From Neocallimastix lanati (nom. inval.) (lineage: Eukaryota; Neocallimastigomycota; Neocallimastigomycetes; Neocallimastigales; Neocallimastigaceae): 64,000 nt of DNA. The DNA is taken from assembly GCA_016946835.1 (NCBI GenBank), contig JACVTC010000062.1:185001-249000 (forward strand), given 5' to 3'. This document shows, one piece after another, positions 12,048 to 24,117 of this stretch. The translations under genes were made by a program, and so were the position numbers. Under the pieces are notes generated by a model. That model saw nothing but the letters and a program-made list of their open reading frames with translations. It ran no database searches and was not told the origin of the DNA. The stretch's first letter is position 1. Each line of letters begins with the position of its first letter.

Positions 12048-12159
12048 TTTTATTTTTTGAATTTTTATAAACATTCTTTTACCTATATATTTTTTTAAAA
12101 AAAAAAAAAAGGTAATAAATAAATAAATAAATAATAAGTATATGAATAAAAATGTATAC

Positions 12160-12252
12160 AATAAAGTTTATTATTGACATGTTAAATACAATGAAAAGAT
12201 TACAATTACGGTATGCACAGAACATCTCTTATTATTAAATAAACTTTATTGA
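12160..12252. repeat. Small MITE-like element with 13-bp terminal inverted repeats
   Basis: CAATAAAGTTTAT at 12160 is matched by its exact inverse ATAAACTTTATTG ending near 12252. The interior is relatively G/C-containing (ACGGTATGCACAGAACATC). No transposase and no clear target-site duplication is seen. Confidence 0.45.
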
Positions 12253-12506
12253 TTAATTTATTGTTATAAATTTTATTTAATAATGAAATTCAATTTATTT
12301 CTTTCAACCAATAAATATATTCTTAATATAAAATTAATCAATTATTAAATACTTTAATAATAAATAAAGAATGTTAATATTTTATATTGCATATGTATAA
12401 TAAAAATATTTCATTAATATATTATTATTAATTCACGATTCTTCTTTAATTTATTTTATATTTTCTGTATTAAAATTTCTTGTTTTAATTTATTTTATAT
12501 ATACTA

Positions 12507-12757
12507 AATTTAATTTTATATTTGATTAAAATAATATATTTTTATTTATTCATTTACAAATACATAATAAATTAAATTTTATATTTGATTAAAATAATAT
12601 ATTTTTATTTATTCATTTACAAATACATAATAAATTTAATTTTATATTTGATTATAATAATATATCCTTTATTTATTCATTTACAAATACATAATAAATT
12701 TAATTTTATATTTGATTATAATAATATATCCTTTATTTATTCATTTACAAATAAAAT
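12507..12757. repeat. Four tandem copies of a 63-64-bp unit
   Basis: Units start at about 12507, 12570, 12633 and 12697. Each has AATTTTATATTTGATTA, then ATAATATAT, then TTATTTATTCATTTACAAAT. Copies 3 and 4 share the change TATATCC, so they are the most recent pair. Confidence 0.85.
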
Positions 12758-13829
12758 TTAAATATTTTAATCAACTCACACAATATTATTTTATTTTCAT
12801 AAATAATAAAGTTTAATAAAAAAAAATATCATAAAATATATATAATTTTCTTTAATTTTATTATTTATTATTTATTAATAAATACTCTTTTTTTTTTATT
12901 ATTTATTAATAAATACTTTTTTTATTATTTATTTATTTATTAATAAATACTCTTATTTTTATTATTTATTATTTATTTATTATTTATTAATAAATACTCT
13001 TATTTTTATTATTTATTATTTATTATTTATTTATTAATTAGTAATTATTAATATATACTGTTTTTATTCTTTTTATTATTTATTATTTATTATTTATTAT
13101 TTATTATTTAATTATTTATTATTATGATAGTAATAATTTTAAATTATTGTTACCTAAATAATTTATTAATACATTAATATATTTTATATAATTTTCAAAT
13201 GCAATATACCATATATTATATTATTGTATTATAAATATAAAATGAATGAATAAAATTGGTTTAAATTACATATACATAATAATAATAAATAAAATTATAT
13301 GGATAATATATGTAACTGCATATAATATATAGCAATATATAAAACAATGTATATATATTAAATAAATTTATAATAATAATAAATAAAATTATATAGATAA
13401 TATAAAACTACATATAATAATATATAGCAATATATATAAAGTAATAATAATAAATAAAATTATATAGATTATATAAATAATTACGTAAAACAATATATAT
13501 ACATATCAATATATACATAGCAATATATATGACAATGCATAGAATAATAATAATGCATAATAATAAATACTTTCAAATGTTTTAATAATAATTTTTAAAT
13601 AATATAAATACCTTCAATTTCACCTCAAATTATTCAAATTCAATATCAACTTATTTTTATAAAATAAATAATTATATTATATAGAAAGTCTGTTAATCTA
13701 ATATTGAAAACAGATTTAAAAAAAAATATAATAAAAATATAAATAAAAAAAATTAAATAAAGAATAGATATTGTTATTTTTTTTGTAATAAATAAAATTT
13801 AAAGTTAAAATATAAAAAAAATTAAAAAA
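12758..13829. other. AT desert upstream of the chitin deacetylase, with reverse palindrome-headed repeats
   Basis: Reverse-orientation palindrome blocks (ending AATAAATACTC or a close variant) lie at 12869-12887, about 12899-12917, about 12933-12952 and about 12981-12999, in an ATTTATT heptad context. A divergent form lies near 13040-13075. About 13272-13560 holds three to four diverged units with AATAATAATAAATAAAATTA and TATATAGCAATATATA. The gene promoter must lie in the last few hundred bases, but no element is recognisable. Confidence 0.55.
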
Positions 13830-15038
13830 ATGAGATATTTACAAGTTATAATTGCTGCTTTATGTATAGCTTCTGCTGCTGCTTCCAAGGAATGTGGTTC
13901 CGGTATTGGTAAGTGTAAGAATGATTTATGTTGTAGTAAATACGGTTACTGTGGTACTTCTAGTGATTACTGTGGTTCAGGTTGTCAATCTGAATTCGGT
14001 AGATGTGATTCTTCTTCCACTAAGAAATCTTCCACCAAAAAAACTACTACCACTAAAAAGACTACTACTAGAAAAACTACTACAACTAGAAAGACTACTA
14101 CAACTACTAAGAAAACTAATTCCACTCCTACTGATAAGATTTCTACCAATGGTAAATGTGGTGGTTTAAATGGAATTTGTCCATCAGGTAGTTGTTGTAG
14201 TAAGTACGGTTACTGTGGTACTTCTAGTGAATACTGTGGTACAGGTTGTCAATCTGCATTCGGTAAATGTAATTCAGTCACCAAGACTTCTGCCAAGAAA
14301 ACTACTACTACTAAGAAGACCACTACTACTAGAAAGACTACTACTACTAGAAAGACTACTACAACTACCAAAAAATCTTCTTCCACCACTGCTTCATTCA
14401 AGTTCTACTATGAATGTAAGAACAAGAATCAATGGGCTCTTACTTTTGATGATGGACCATACAAGTATGATGAAGCTTTATTAGATCTCTTAAAGAAATT
14501 AGATGCTAAGGCTACTTTCTTCCTTAACGGTGATAATGTTATGGATATTACTTCTAGCAGAGGTGAAAAGATTGTTAAGAGAATGTACAATGAAGGTCAC
14601 GTTATTGGTAGTCACACTTGGAAGCACACTGATCTCGACGAAGTTTCTGAGAGTCGTATTAAAGAAGAAATGGTAAAGTTAGAAGATGTTCTTTATAAAT
14701 ACATTGGTAAGAAGCCAGCCTTTATGCGTTTACCATTCGGTTCAGGTACTGGTAACTCTACTGTTAAGAAGACTCTTGCTAGACTTGGTTACACCGCTGG
14801 TTTCATGTGGAATGTTGATACTAAGGACTGGAAATACACTGGTGATGTTGACTATGCTATTGACAGATTTGAAGAAAAAATTGGTAAGCCAATCTTATCT
14901 CTTAACCACTGTTATTATAAAAACATTACTGAAGATATTCTTCTCACCTTAGTTGAAGAGGAAATTACTTACATGAGAAAGCATGGTTACACTTTAGTTA
15001 CTGCTGATGAATGTGTTGGTCTTCCAGCTTACCGTTAA
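13830..15038 (+). CDS. Secreted chitin/polysaccharide deacetylase: two CBM18 modules plus CE4 domain
   Basis: Single-exon 402-aa protein. Residues 1-18 form a signal peptide (VIIAALCIASAAA). Two CBM18 chitin-binding modules lie at about 21-60 and 108-148, each with the hevein pattern CCSKYGYCGTSS...YCG..CQS.FG.C. Two Thr/Lys/Arg linkers (about 61-105 and 150-190) follow them. The CE4 domain runs from about 195 to 400. Its NodB motifs are visible: TFDDGP at 205-210 (catalytic and metal Asp), HTWKH at 262-266 (metal His), RLPFG from R300 (usual RPPYG), DTKDW at 330-334, and the LNH histidine H360. CE4 enzymes remove acetyl groups from chitin or peptidoglycan outside the cell. The gene prefers AAG, GGT, TTC and ACT codons unlike its surroundings, which suggests high expression. 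The two CBM18 modules are very similar in DNA, so one is a recent internal copy. Confidence 0.93.
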   Translation: MRYLQVIIAALCIASAAASKECGSGIGKCKNDLCCSKYGYCGTSSDYCGSGCQSEFGRCDSSSTKKSSTKKTTTTKKTTTRKTTTTRKTTTTTKKTNSTPTDKISTNGKCGGLNGICPSGSCCSKYGYCGTSSEYCGTGCQSAFGKCNSVTKTSAKKTTTTKKTTTTRKTTTTRKTTTTTKKSSSTTASFKFYYECKNKNQWALTFDDGPYKYDEALLDLLKKLDAKATFFLNGDNVMDITSSRGEKIVKRMYNEGHVIGSHTWKHTDLDEVSESRIKEEMVKLEDVLYKYIGKKPAFMRLPFGSGTGNSTVKKTLARLGYTAGFMWNVDTKDWKYTGDVDYAIDRFEEKIGKPILSLNHCYYKNITEDILLTLVEEEITYMRKHGYTLVTADECVGLPAYR

Positions 15039-16138
15039 ATAAATTAAAAGAGAAAAAAAATAAAATATTTGATATTTTTTTTTTTTTTGAAACATAAAGC
15101 TAATTATAAAAAAAATAATGATAAAAATGAAAACAATTTTTTAAAGAAATATTATATATAAAACTATAATAAATATTAAAAAAAAATTAAAATATAAGAA
15201 AATTTTAGATTAGAATATATAAATTAATATTTATTCTTTATTATCTTTTGTTTGTATAGAATGCAAACAAATTAACAATTAAAAAAAACAAACATATAAT
15301 ACCATATTAAACCCAATATAAATTAAATATATTATAATATTTTTATATAATAGTTTATACCTATTATAATATTATATAAGATAAAAGATAAATTAAACTT
15401 ATTATATATTTTTATATAATAGTTTATGCATAACTTTTGTTTGTAAAGAATGCAAACAAATTAACAATCAAAAAATACAAACATATAAAAACATATTAAA
15501 ACCAATATAAATTAAACATATTATAATATTTTTATATAATAGTTTATACCTATTATAATAACATTTAAGATAAAAGATAAATTAAACTTATTATTTTTAT
15601 ATAATAGTTTATACATATTATAATATCATTTAAGATAAAATATAAATTAAATTTATTATACTTATAATACATTTATACAATAGTTTATACAAATTATAAT
15701 ATCATTTAAATAAATATATGTTAAACTTTTTATTCTTATAATACTTAAGTTAAACTTTTTATTCTTATAATACTTTTATACAATAAGTTTATACATATTA
15801 TATTATCATATTTATAATAAATAAAAGTTAAATTGTTTATATTATAATACTTTTTTATAATAGTTTATACATATTATAATATCATATTTAAAATAAATAA
15901 AAGTTAAATTGTTTATATTATAATAATTTTTTATAATAGTTTATACATATTATAATATCATATTTAAAATAAATAAAATTTAAATAAAATATTTATTTAA
16001 AAAAAAATATATATATAATTTATATATATATATATATAAATTTTTATTATATTTTAAGTATCTTTATAATAGAAATAGTGAAAAAAGAATAAATAAAAAA
16101 AAAAATATATTATCATAATATTATTTTTTTTTTTTTAT
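15039..16138. repeat. Degenerate satellite downstream of the chitin deacetylase
   Basis: Repeated ATAATAGTTTATACATATTA motifs recur at roughly 65-110-bp steps from about 15345 to 15965. A ~186-bp direct duplication starts at 15246 and 15432. Each copy opens with TTTGTTTG, a nine-base loop and CAAACAAA, so each could form an 8-bp hairpin. No gene is seen. Confidence 0.7.
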
Positions 16139-16318
16139 TTATTTTTTTTTAATTTTGTATCTATGGAAAATTGAAGGAAAAGGATATGTCCTTATGTCAG
16201 GTGTACTAATTTCAATTTTCTGTAAATTCTGATGATCATCGATGGGTTGTCCTTTCTTTAATCGATGGGTTGTCCTTTCTTTAAGTGGCTTCTCTAGTAA
16301 GAGGAATTTAACAATAGC

Positions 16319-16365
<47 letters not shown>

Positions 16366-16938
16366 TAATAATGGAAATAATATTAATAGTAGAATTAGTA
16401 ATAGTGAAAATAGGAATATTAATATTTAGTGATGGTGAAAATAATAGTATAGTTACTAATAAATGAAGCACAGGCTAGGGGTTAAATAATCAATTTGGTG
16501 AAAATCTTGTTAATTTAAGTAATTTTTTTTTTTTTTTTTTTTTTGAAAAATGAAACTTAGCCAAGAACGTCGACGTCGTTACTGATGATAAGGCATAATG
16601 ATAACATAGGATCATCATCTATTTCTACAAAAGGGGGAATCTCGCCCTAGTAGTTCAATAAATGATGAATCCGGGGGAGAGTTTAGTGGATACCACACGA
16701 TCTACTTTTAAAGATGTTACTTCTAGGTTTTATTTCTTTTTTATTTGTTAGGAAGGGAAAAATTCCTGCATAGTACAACTTGTCGAAATATATAGTATTT
16801 TTGAGCTTTTTTATTTTTATTTTTTTTTTTATTTTTTAACTTTTATTTTTATTTTTTTAAATTTCAAATGTACTTTTCACCTACATTTATTTTTTACAAT
16901 AAAATTAATAAAGTTATGGAAGTGTATTCTCTTCCCTG

Positions 16939-16978
<40 letters not shown>

Positions 16979-17170
16979 GAATTATATAACTTCCTTTCTT
17001 GATGGAAGAAATGCAGACAAGACAGACATCGTTGATTTAAATTATTAAAAAGGAATGGAATAGGATTGATTTTGTTTTAAGAACCAAACCATATAAAAGT
17101 ACTATTGAAACCCATTATTAAATTTGAGGAATTAATAGTATATATCATAAGTTCCTGTGATATTATAAAA
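16139..17170. pseudogene. Decayed coding-like island of unknown origin
   Basis: Complexity and G/C rise sharply here (for example GGGGGAATCTCGCCCTAG and CCGGGGGAGAGTTTAGTGG), but every frame is broken. A 22-bp tandem duplication (ATCGATGGGTTGTCCTTTCT and TA-ending) occupies 16238-16283. An (AAT)n run (16318-16365), a T-run (16521-16544) and a 33-base A-run (16943-16975) interrupt the island. No domain is recognised. A dead mobile element is the simplest guess. Confidence 0.4.
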
Positions 17171-18275
17171 TGTCATAATTATATCTTTTATAATGATTAA
17201 ATAATAAATAACTATTATTATAAAATTGTGTTTTATATAATTATGATATATATATATATATATATATATTTTTAAAAAAAAAAAATAATTAATTATATTA
17301 AAAAAAAAAATAAAAAAAAAAAAGAAATATAAAATAAAATAAATTAGAAATAATAATAAAATTTTGAAGTAATGAAATTATATATATTCAAATGGGTTAA
17401 TATATAAACCAAAAAAAAAATAAAAATAAAATTGATAGATACCATCAGGAAAATTTTGAAAATAATACAAAACCGAATGTATTTTCTTTGAATATTCTTC
17501 CGACTCACCTAGTTTATCGTGTTCTCGACATCACTTTAAAAACAATAATAATAATCATCTGCAAAGTATTACTACAATGAAAGTTTATTATCTATTTATT
17601 ATGATGGATTTGAAATGAATGAAAACTAATAAAAAAAAAAATAAAAAGAAATAAAAAATAAAAATAAAAATAAAAATAAAAATAAAAAATAAAAATAAAA
17701 ACAAAATAAAATAAAATTAATCCTGAAAATAATATAGATTTAATGGATAAAATACAATGAAAATAGGTTAGATTATAATTCGGAAAACAAAAAAAAAAAA
17801 AAAAAAGAATTAATGAAGATATAATTAATGAAGATAAAATTAATGAAGATAAAATTAATGAAGATATAATTAATGAAGATCAAAATTACAAAAATAATGA
17901 AGATAAAATTAATGAAATCCAGAATTACAAAAATAATTAATTCTCTAAAATTGAAATAAAAAACAGATAAAAAAATTAGCTGAAAATCAAGAGGAAGTTC
18001 AACTATTGATGATAGTATAAAAATTATCATCAAATGAAAGTTTTACCAAATTTTTACATGACAATAACAAAAAAAAAAAATAATAATGAAAATAATGATA
18101 TTTTTTTAATTAATATAATGATAAAAACGTAAAATTGTATAAAAATTATAAATAATAAAAATAATAAAAAAAAAAAAAAAAAAAAAGAAAAAAATTATTA
18201 ATAAAAAATTTGAATAAAAATTAAGATTAAAAATTTCAAATCTTAACTAATTATAAAATTAAATATAATATTAAA

Positions 18276-18319
<44 letters not shown>

Positions 18320-18384
18320 ATCAATTAAAATGAAGAAAGAGAAATAAAGAAGGAGAATACTTAACATTAAATAAAACATTTTTT
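17171..18384. other. AT-rich stretch with coding-like scraps and an INED-type minisatellite
   Basis: About 17440-17560 (+) reads as a protein-like scrap (NVFSLNILPTHLVYRVLDIT), vaguely F-box-like. 17809-17925 is a 15-bp minisatellite (ATTAATGAAGATA plus TA or AA) that would encode INED repeats. Long A-runs separate the pieces, and no frame is intact. Confidence 0.4.
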
Positions 18385-18640
18385 TCTTGAAAGAAAACTG
18401 ATTCAGATAATGAAAATGAAAGCCGTAAAAGAACTAGAATTAATTATATTAATATAATAATTCCAAAGACTCTTTTCTTTGAAGAAGCTATAGGTTCTGA
18501 AAATACATGCAAATGGAAAAAATACAATAGATAACCAAAGAATAACAAAAAATTTTATATGGAAATAATGTTATGAAAGTTATGGAAAACAAAAAAAAAC
18601 AAAAAATTCTAAAAGACATTTAAATCACTCAATGTTTAAT

Positions 18641-18684
<44 letters not shown>

Positions 18685-18920
18685 CACCATTATTGATAAT
18701 GGAATATGTTCAAATTAAAATTAGTTGTCAGAGATTTTTAGCCATATTAAAAGAATTAATTTCATCTGTACCTATTCTCCTACCTATAGTAATGGATAGT
18801 TTTTAGACTAACAATTGCTATTGTTATCAATATTTTAAATGGGATTTAAGGCAAATCACAATATTAAATTGGTATACTTAAATACTTAATCTTGATGTTC
18901 AAATTTCAATCTGTAAAATA
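18385..18920 (+). pseudogene. Ty1/Copia reverse transcriptase remnant
   Basis: Broken frames collinear with the start of a Copia reverse transcriptase. About 18391-18530 holds an acidic linker and PKTLFFEEAIGSENTCKWKK, the usual P-x-T-(F/Y)-x-EA...W-x-x-A region. About 18570-18620 holds NNVMKVME and a KILKD-like segment. About 18750-18910 carries a TYSPTYSNG segment and KWDLRQ...LDVQI, matching the 'W-x-L-x-Q-x-D-V-K-x-A-x-L-N-G' region. Stops and frame changes are many, and a 45-base T-run is inserted at about 18640-18685. No LTR is found. Confidence 0.6.
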
Positions 18921-19079
18921 AAATAAAAAAGTTAATTGAGAAAAATCTATATATATAAATTAAAATTATAATGATTATTAATTAACCAATGTAATATTTC
19001 GGATTACTTATTTGTTAATTAATTAATAGAAGGACAAAGAAAAAATATTTTCATTCGTGAAGTCTGTACTATTTATTAT

Positions 19080-19287
19080 TTTTAATAGAAAAAAAAAAGT
19101 AGTTACATGATAAAGAATGAAACGCTATCTAAACTTTCAGTATACTCAAAGGTAGATGAAAAAAAAAAAAAAAGTATGGGAAAAATAATGTATTCCAAAA
19201 TTTATTGAAAATGAGAGTATTATTAAAATGGGATTGTGAAAGGAAGGATAATAAAAAAAAAAAGGAAAAAAAACTTCAAGATAAAAG

Positions 19288-19335
<48 letters not shown>

Positions 19336-19654
19336 ATTAATTGATAAATAGGATAGATATGATCATCTCATTAGAAACCTTTTGAATAACCCCAAAAATA
19401 TTAAATAACATTGAAAAAAAAAAAAAAAGGAGAAATTACAGATAATAATCACAAATATAATAATGAATTAATATCAAAGTTATTAGGAATAGATGAAAAA
19501 AAAAAAAAAATATGATGATCAATGTGTCATCAGAATTGCTGGAGAATGAAGGTATTGTCAAATTAATAATTGATGATAAACTTTCAAAATAATAGTCATT
19601 TACCATCAATGGCAGATAAATATGATGACTATGATAATATTATTAAAAAAGTTT

Positions 19655-19692
<38 letters not shown>

Positions 19693-20212
19693 CAATAAGG
19701 TATAAATATGATTGAAAAATGAAAAAATGAGAAATTACGTATGAAAATTACAAAAAAAAAAAAAAAAAAAAAAGAATAAATTAATATCATAGTTTGGTGA
19801 TAAACATGTATCTAAACTTAATGGAGAATGAATATTTTGTTAGCATGATTAACTTTAAGATAATATTAATTTAAAATTATTAATTGATAACTGTGAAGGA
19901 TATGATATCCTCATTAAAAAAAAAAAAAAAAAAAACTTATACATGTAACCCTAGTAATATATAATATTGAAAATGGTATAATTTCAGATGAAAATTACAA
20001 ATATATGAATGAATTAATAACAAAGTATTCAGGAATAAACAAACAGTTTGGTAATAAATTTGTATCGAAACTAATGGTGAATTAAGGTATTTTTAACATG
20101 ATTGTGGGACAAGGAAAACTTGATAAGACTAAGATAAAATATGTCATTGCATGAAAAATAATATATTGATGATATGATGATGATGAAATTATCAATAAAC
20201 AATTAGAATATC

Positions 20213-20215
<3 letters not shown>
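19080..20215 (+). pseudogene. Dead gene made of ~270-bp (about 85-90 codon) tandem repeats, family unknown
   Basis: At least four copies of the same protein-like unit can be read through stops and frame changes. The anchor ENEGI(V/F)NMI appears in decayed form near 19205, 19543, 19819 and 20077. Between anchors come LLIDNCEGYDILI, a NPxNI-(K/Y)-NIENG segment, ISDENYKYMNELITKYSGI and FGNKFVSKLM. Unit length is 258-336 bp, the longest because of A-run expansion. A-runs of 15-55 bases sit inside almost every unit. I do not recognise the family. Confidence 0.5.
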
Positions 20216-20253
<38 letters not shown>

Positions 20254-20604
20254 CTATGAAAATGATTCCTTTTATTCTAATATATATATTAAATATTTTT
20301 TTCTATTTATAATACATTTTTAATAATTTTAATAAAAAATATAATTATAATAAAGATATATTTTTTATAAATTTTTATTTATTATATATATGTATATTAT
20401 ATTAAATAAAAATTTTTATTCTTCTTATTCAATTAAAAATCTATTACATAAAAATATCCTATGATTTAAATAATAAAAATAATATTAAACCATAAAGTTC
20501 ATTTTTAAAACTATGAATTTATTTAAAATTAATTTAAATTTATTCCACATTTTAAATTAATATTTTTTTTTACATATTAACGAGATTACAAAAGGTTATT
20601 TATT

Positions 20605-20638
<34 letters not shown>

Positions 20639-21908
20639 ATAACAGGGTATTAATATAATTATTATATTAATAAAATGTTATGCTAAGTTGTCCTTTAACT
20701 CTTCATAAAAGAATTATTTTACAACTTTTATGATAAATTATAAATAATCTATTTTATTATTTATAAATAAAATACCAGATAAAATATAACAAAATATAAA
20801 AATATTTATTTTTGCACTATTTATTTTATATTATTAATATACAACAAAAAAAAACTAATAAAAGTACAATAACATATTTTATATTAAAATATAGTTCTTT
20901 TATTTTTAAATATTATTTTAACTTTTTTTCTTTTTTCAAAAAAGTATAATTTAAATAATCATTCTTTTAACATATAATTTTTAATTTAATTTTATAAACT
21001 GTATATACAAATAGATTTTGTATACATTTTGTATTTACTTTTTGAAATATTTTTATAATATTTTCGTTAATTCTTTATCAATAATTATTATCATGATTAT
21101 TATTATTATTATTTAAAAAATAATTTTTGAATAAAATTAACAATTTTTAATATAATTGAAATTAATTTTATTTTCCTTTTTTTTTTTTTTTTTTTATTTT
21201 TTAATGTATAAAAAAAAATTTCATATTTTATTAAAAAATTTTTTTATCTATTATAAAAAAATAAATTGATATTTATATATTTTATATATTTTATATATTT
21301 ATCTATAAAAAATGTATATATTAAAATATTTAAATATATTATAAATTTATTCTTATATATTGATAATTATAATAGTAATAATTAATAATAAAAAGAATAA
21401 AAAGAGTATTTATTAATAAATAATAAATAATAAATAATAAATAATAAATAATAAATAATAAATAATAAATAATAAATAATAAATAATTGAATAAATATTA
21501 TAAATATTAAATATTAAATATTTGAATAATTAAATATTTGAATAATTGAATAATAAATAGTGATTAAATTTTTATTATAAATAACAAATAATAATATAAT
21601 AATAAATATCACTTTGCTATTATTATTAATAAAACTGGACCTAAATCATCTAAAAGAAAAAAAACTTTAAAACAACATCAATAAATTTAAATTAAACTAA
21701 AATTAAATTAAGTTAAATTTTATATATTATTTATTATTTTTTTATTCTATTTATTAATATATTAAAAATATAATTTATAATATATTTGTAATATAAATAT
21801 ATAAATTTATATATGAATATATTCCATAAAGATAATTTAAAAAAATGATTTTTTGTTAAATATTTAATAAAAATTTTCATAATATATAAGTTTATACTTT
21901 TCATCCTT

Positions 21909-21963
<55 letters not shown>

Positions 21964-22293
21964 AACATTAAAAATATTCCAATTATTGCTTTTATTTAAT
22001 TTTATCATACTTTTAATAAGTATGATAATAATAAAAGTATATATTATTAAAAATACCTTTATATAAAACACATAATTTCATTAAAATTAATAAAATTTTG
22101 GAATATTTAAGTAAAATTAAAGATATTTCTAATGAAATTATGAAGTTTGCTAATAACTATAATGATTTAAATCTACTTTCATCCTTACTATCATCAATTA
22201 CCAAAACTATCATACTACCATAATTACCAAATGTAAAAAAAATATCAAATCAACTTTTATCATTACCATCATCATAATAAAAAAAAAAAAAAA
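20216..22293. other. Gene-free AT desert with one palindrome-headed repeat
   Basis: A forward palindrome block lies at 21404-21422, preceded by AATAAAAAGAATAAAAA and followed by about ten AATAAAT units. A short hairpin (ATCATACTTTTAATAAGTAT) lies near 22006-22030. About 22090-22225 (+) reads as a coding scrap (IKDISNEIMKFANNYNDLN) ending in stops. Confidence 0.45.
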
Positions 22294-22930
22294 GTGTACC
22301 ACCTATTGGAAATTTATTAACATGAATAGATATTAAAATATATATATATATATAATATCTTTTAATTCATTATTAGTAAATATTTCATTTCATGGTACAG
22401 ATAGACATAAACCTTAAATAATCGACTATACAAATAAAAAATAATAATTTATAATAAAAAATGAATAAAATTAAAAAAAAAAAAAAAAAATAAAAAAGAA
22501 AAAAAAAAAAAAAAGTGTACCACCTATTGGAAATTTATTAACATGAAGTGGTATTAAATATATATATATAATAACTTTTAATTCATTATTAGTAAATATT
22601 TCATTTCATGGTACAGATAGACATAAACTTTAAATAATCAAAGATACAAATAAAAAATAATAATTTATAATAACAAAAAAATGAATAAAATTAAAAAAAA
22701 AAAAAAAATAAAGAAAAAAAAAAAAGTGTACCACCTATTGGAAATTTATTAATATGAATAGAAATTAAAAAAAATATATATATATATAATATATATATAT
22801 AATAACTTTTAATTCATTATTAGTAAATATTTCATTTCATGGTACAGATATATATAAACCTTAAATAATCAACGATACAAATAAAAAATAATAATTTATA
22901 ATAACAAAAAAATGAATAAAATTAAAATAT
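22294..22930. repeat. Three tandem copies of a ~215-bp unit
   Basis: Units begin AAAGTGTACCACCTATTGGA at about 22294, 22515 and 22728 and end near an AATAATTTATAATAA segment followed by ATGAATAAAATTAAA. Within each unit TGTACC near the left end is matched by GGTACA about 110 bp later (TTTCATTTCATGGTACAGAT). Copies differ by a few substitutions and by length of (TA)n and A-runs. Confidence 0.85.
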
Positions 22931-23495
22931 GTTAGCAATATAAAATAATAATAAAAATGATATCAATTAAACTTGAAAAATATAAGATTTATTAAAACTA
23001 AAATAGATAACAACAATTGAAAAAAATTAATACATAACTATCCAAAATTTTTCCTCAACCATCTTTTTTTTTTTTAATCAATATTTATAAATTTATTTAT
23101 TGTAATACTTATTGATGATTTAAAAATACAATCTTTTTTTTTTTTTTTTTTTTTTAAAAAAAAACGAAAAACAAAAAAACTTAAAATCAGTTCTTCAATA
23201 ATTTTTAATTTGATTCTTATTATATAAAAAATCAGAATTAAGTATATATTATAGTAAAATAAAAAAAAGTATTAAATTACTAGTTCTAATAAAATAAATA
23301 ACTTTGTTTTATTTGAACTAGTAATTTGAATATTTTTTTTATTTTTTAGGTATTTATTATTATATAAATATTATTACAAATAAAAAAAAAAAAGATTACA
23401 TATATTTTTTTTTTATTTTTAAATTATATTTTGTCTTATTACTAATACATATGATACTATTTAATTTCTTTTTTTTTTTTTATATTTTTATTTAT

Positions 23496-23540
<45 letters not shown>

Positions 23541-24117
23541 TTAAAAAATTTTAAGCATCATCAATATAATTATTTGTTTATTTAATTAAATAAAAACATT
23601 TATAAAAAAAATATGTTTTATAATAAATAATTAAAAAAATTATTAACTTAATATATATATAGATTTATTATCAAAATTTTAAATTTTTTATTAACTGCCT
23701 TTATGGCGATTTAATTTTTATTAAAAAAATACTTTATAGAAAATAAACAAAAAAATAATATTAAATTTGTAAATACAAAAAAAAAGCATTTATAATCAAA
23801 AAATAATTAAAATAAAATATATAAAATAATTCAATAATAAAAAAAAAAAAAAAAAAAAACTATAATAAAAAAATTTAAATAAAAAAGTTAGTTATACTAA
23901 AAAAAAAAATAAAATAAAATAAAATAAAATAATGAAATATAAAATAAAATAATGTATTAATAATATAATAATAAAAATAAAAAATAATGTATTCCTAATA
24001 AAAATATAATTTTTAGTTTTAACATATTCTTTTATAAATTAGATAATAATATTTACAAATATGAAAAAAAAAAAGAAAAAATTTTTTTCATTTTTTCATT
24101 TTTTATTGTTATGTATT
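22931..24117. other. AT-rich stretch with long A- and T-runs
   Basis: No gene. Holds the inverted repeat at 23261-23340, a 45-base A-run at about 23499-23538 and a short AAAAT pentamer array near 23905-23935. Confidence 0.4.
23261..23340. repeat. ~80-bp foldback element
   Basis: Left arm AAATTACTAGTTCTAATAAA (from 23274) pairs with right arm TTTTATTTGAACTAGTAATT (ending about 23326) with one mismatch. The outer A8-TATT and AATATT-T8 flanks extend the symmetry to about 80 bp with one indel. Confidence 0.75.

Noticed and set aside
17455-17530. F-box gene start (LNILPTHLVYRVLDIT)
   Set aside because: Only a single scrap with no continuing frame; too short to assign.
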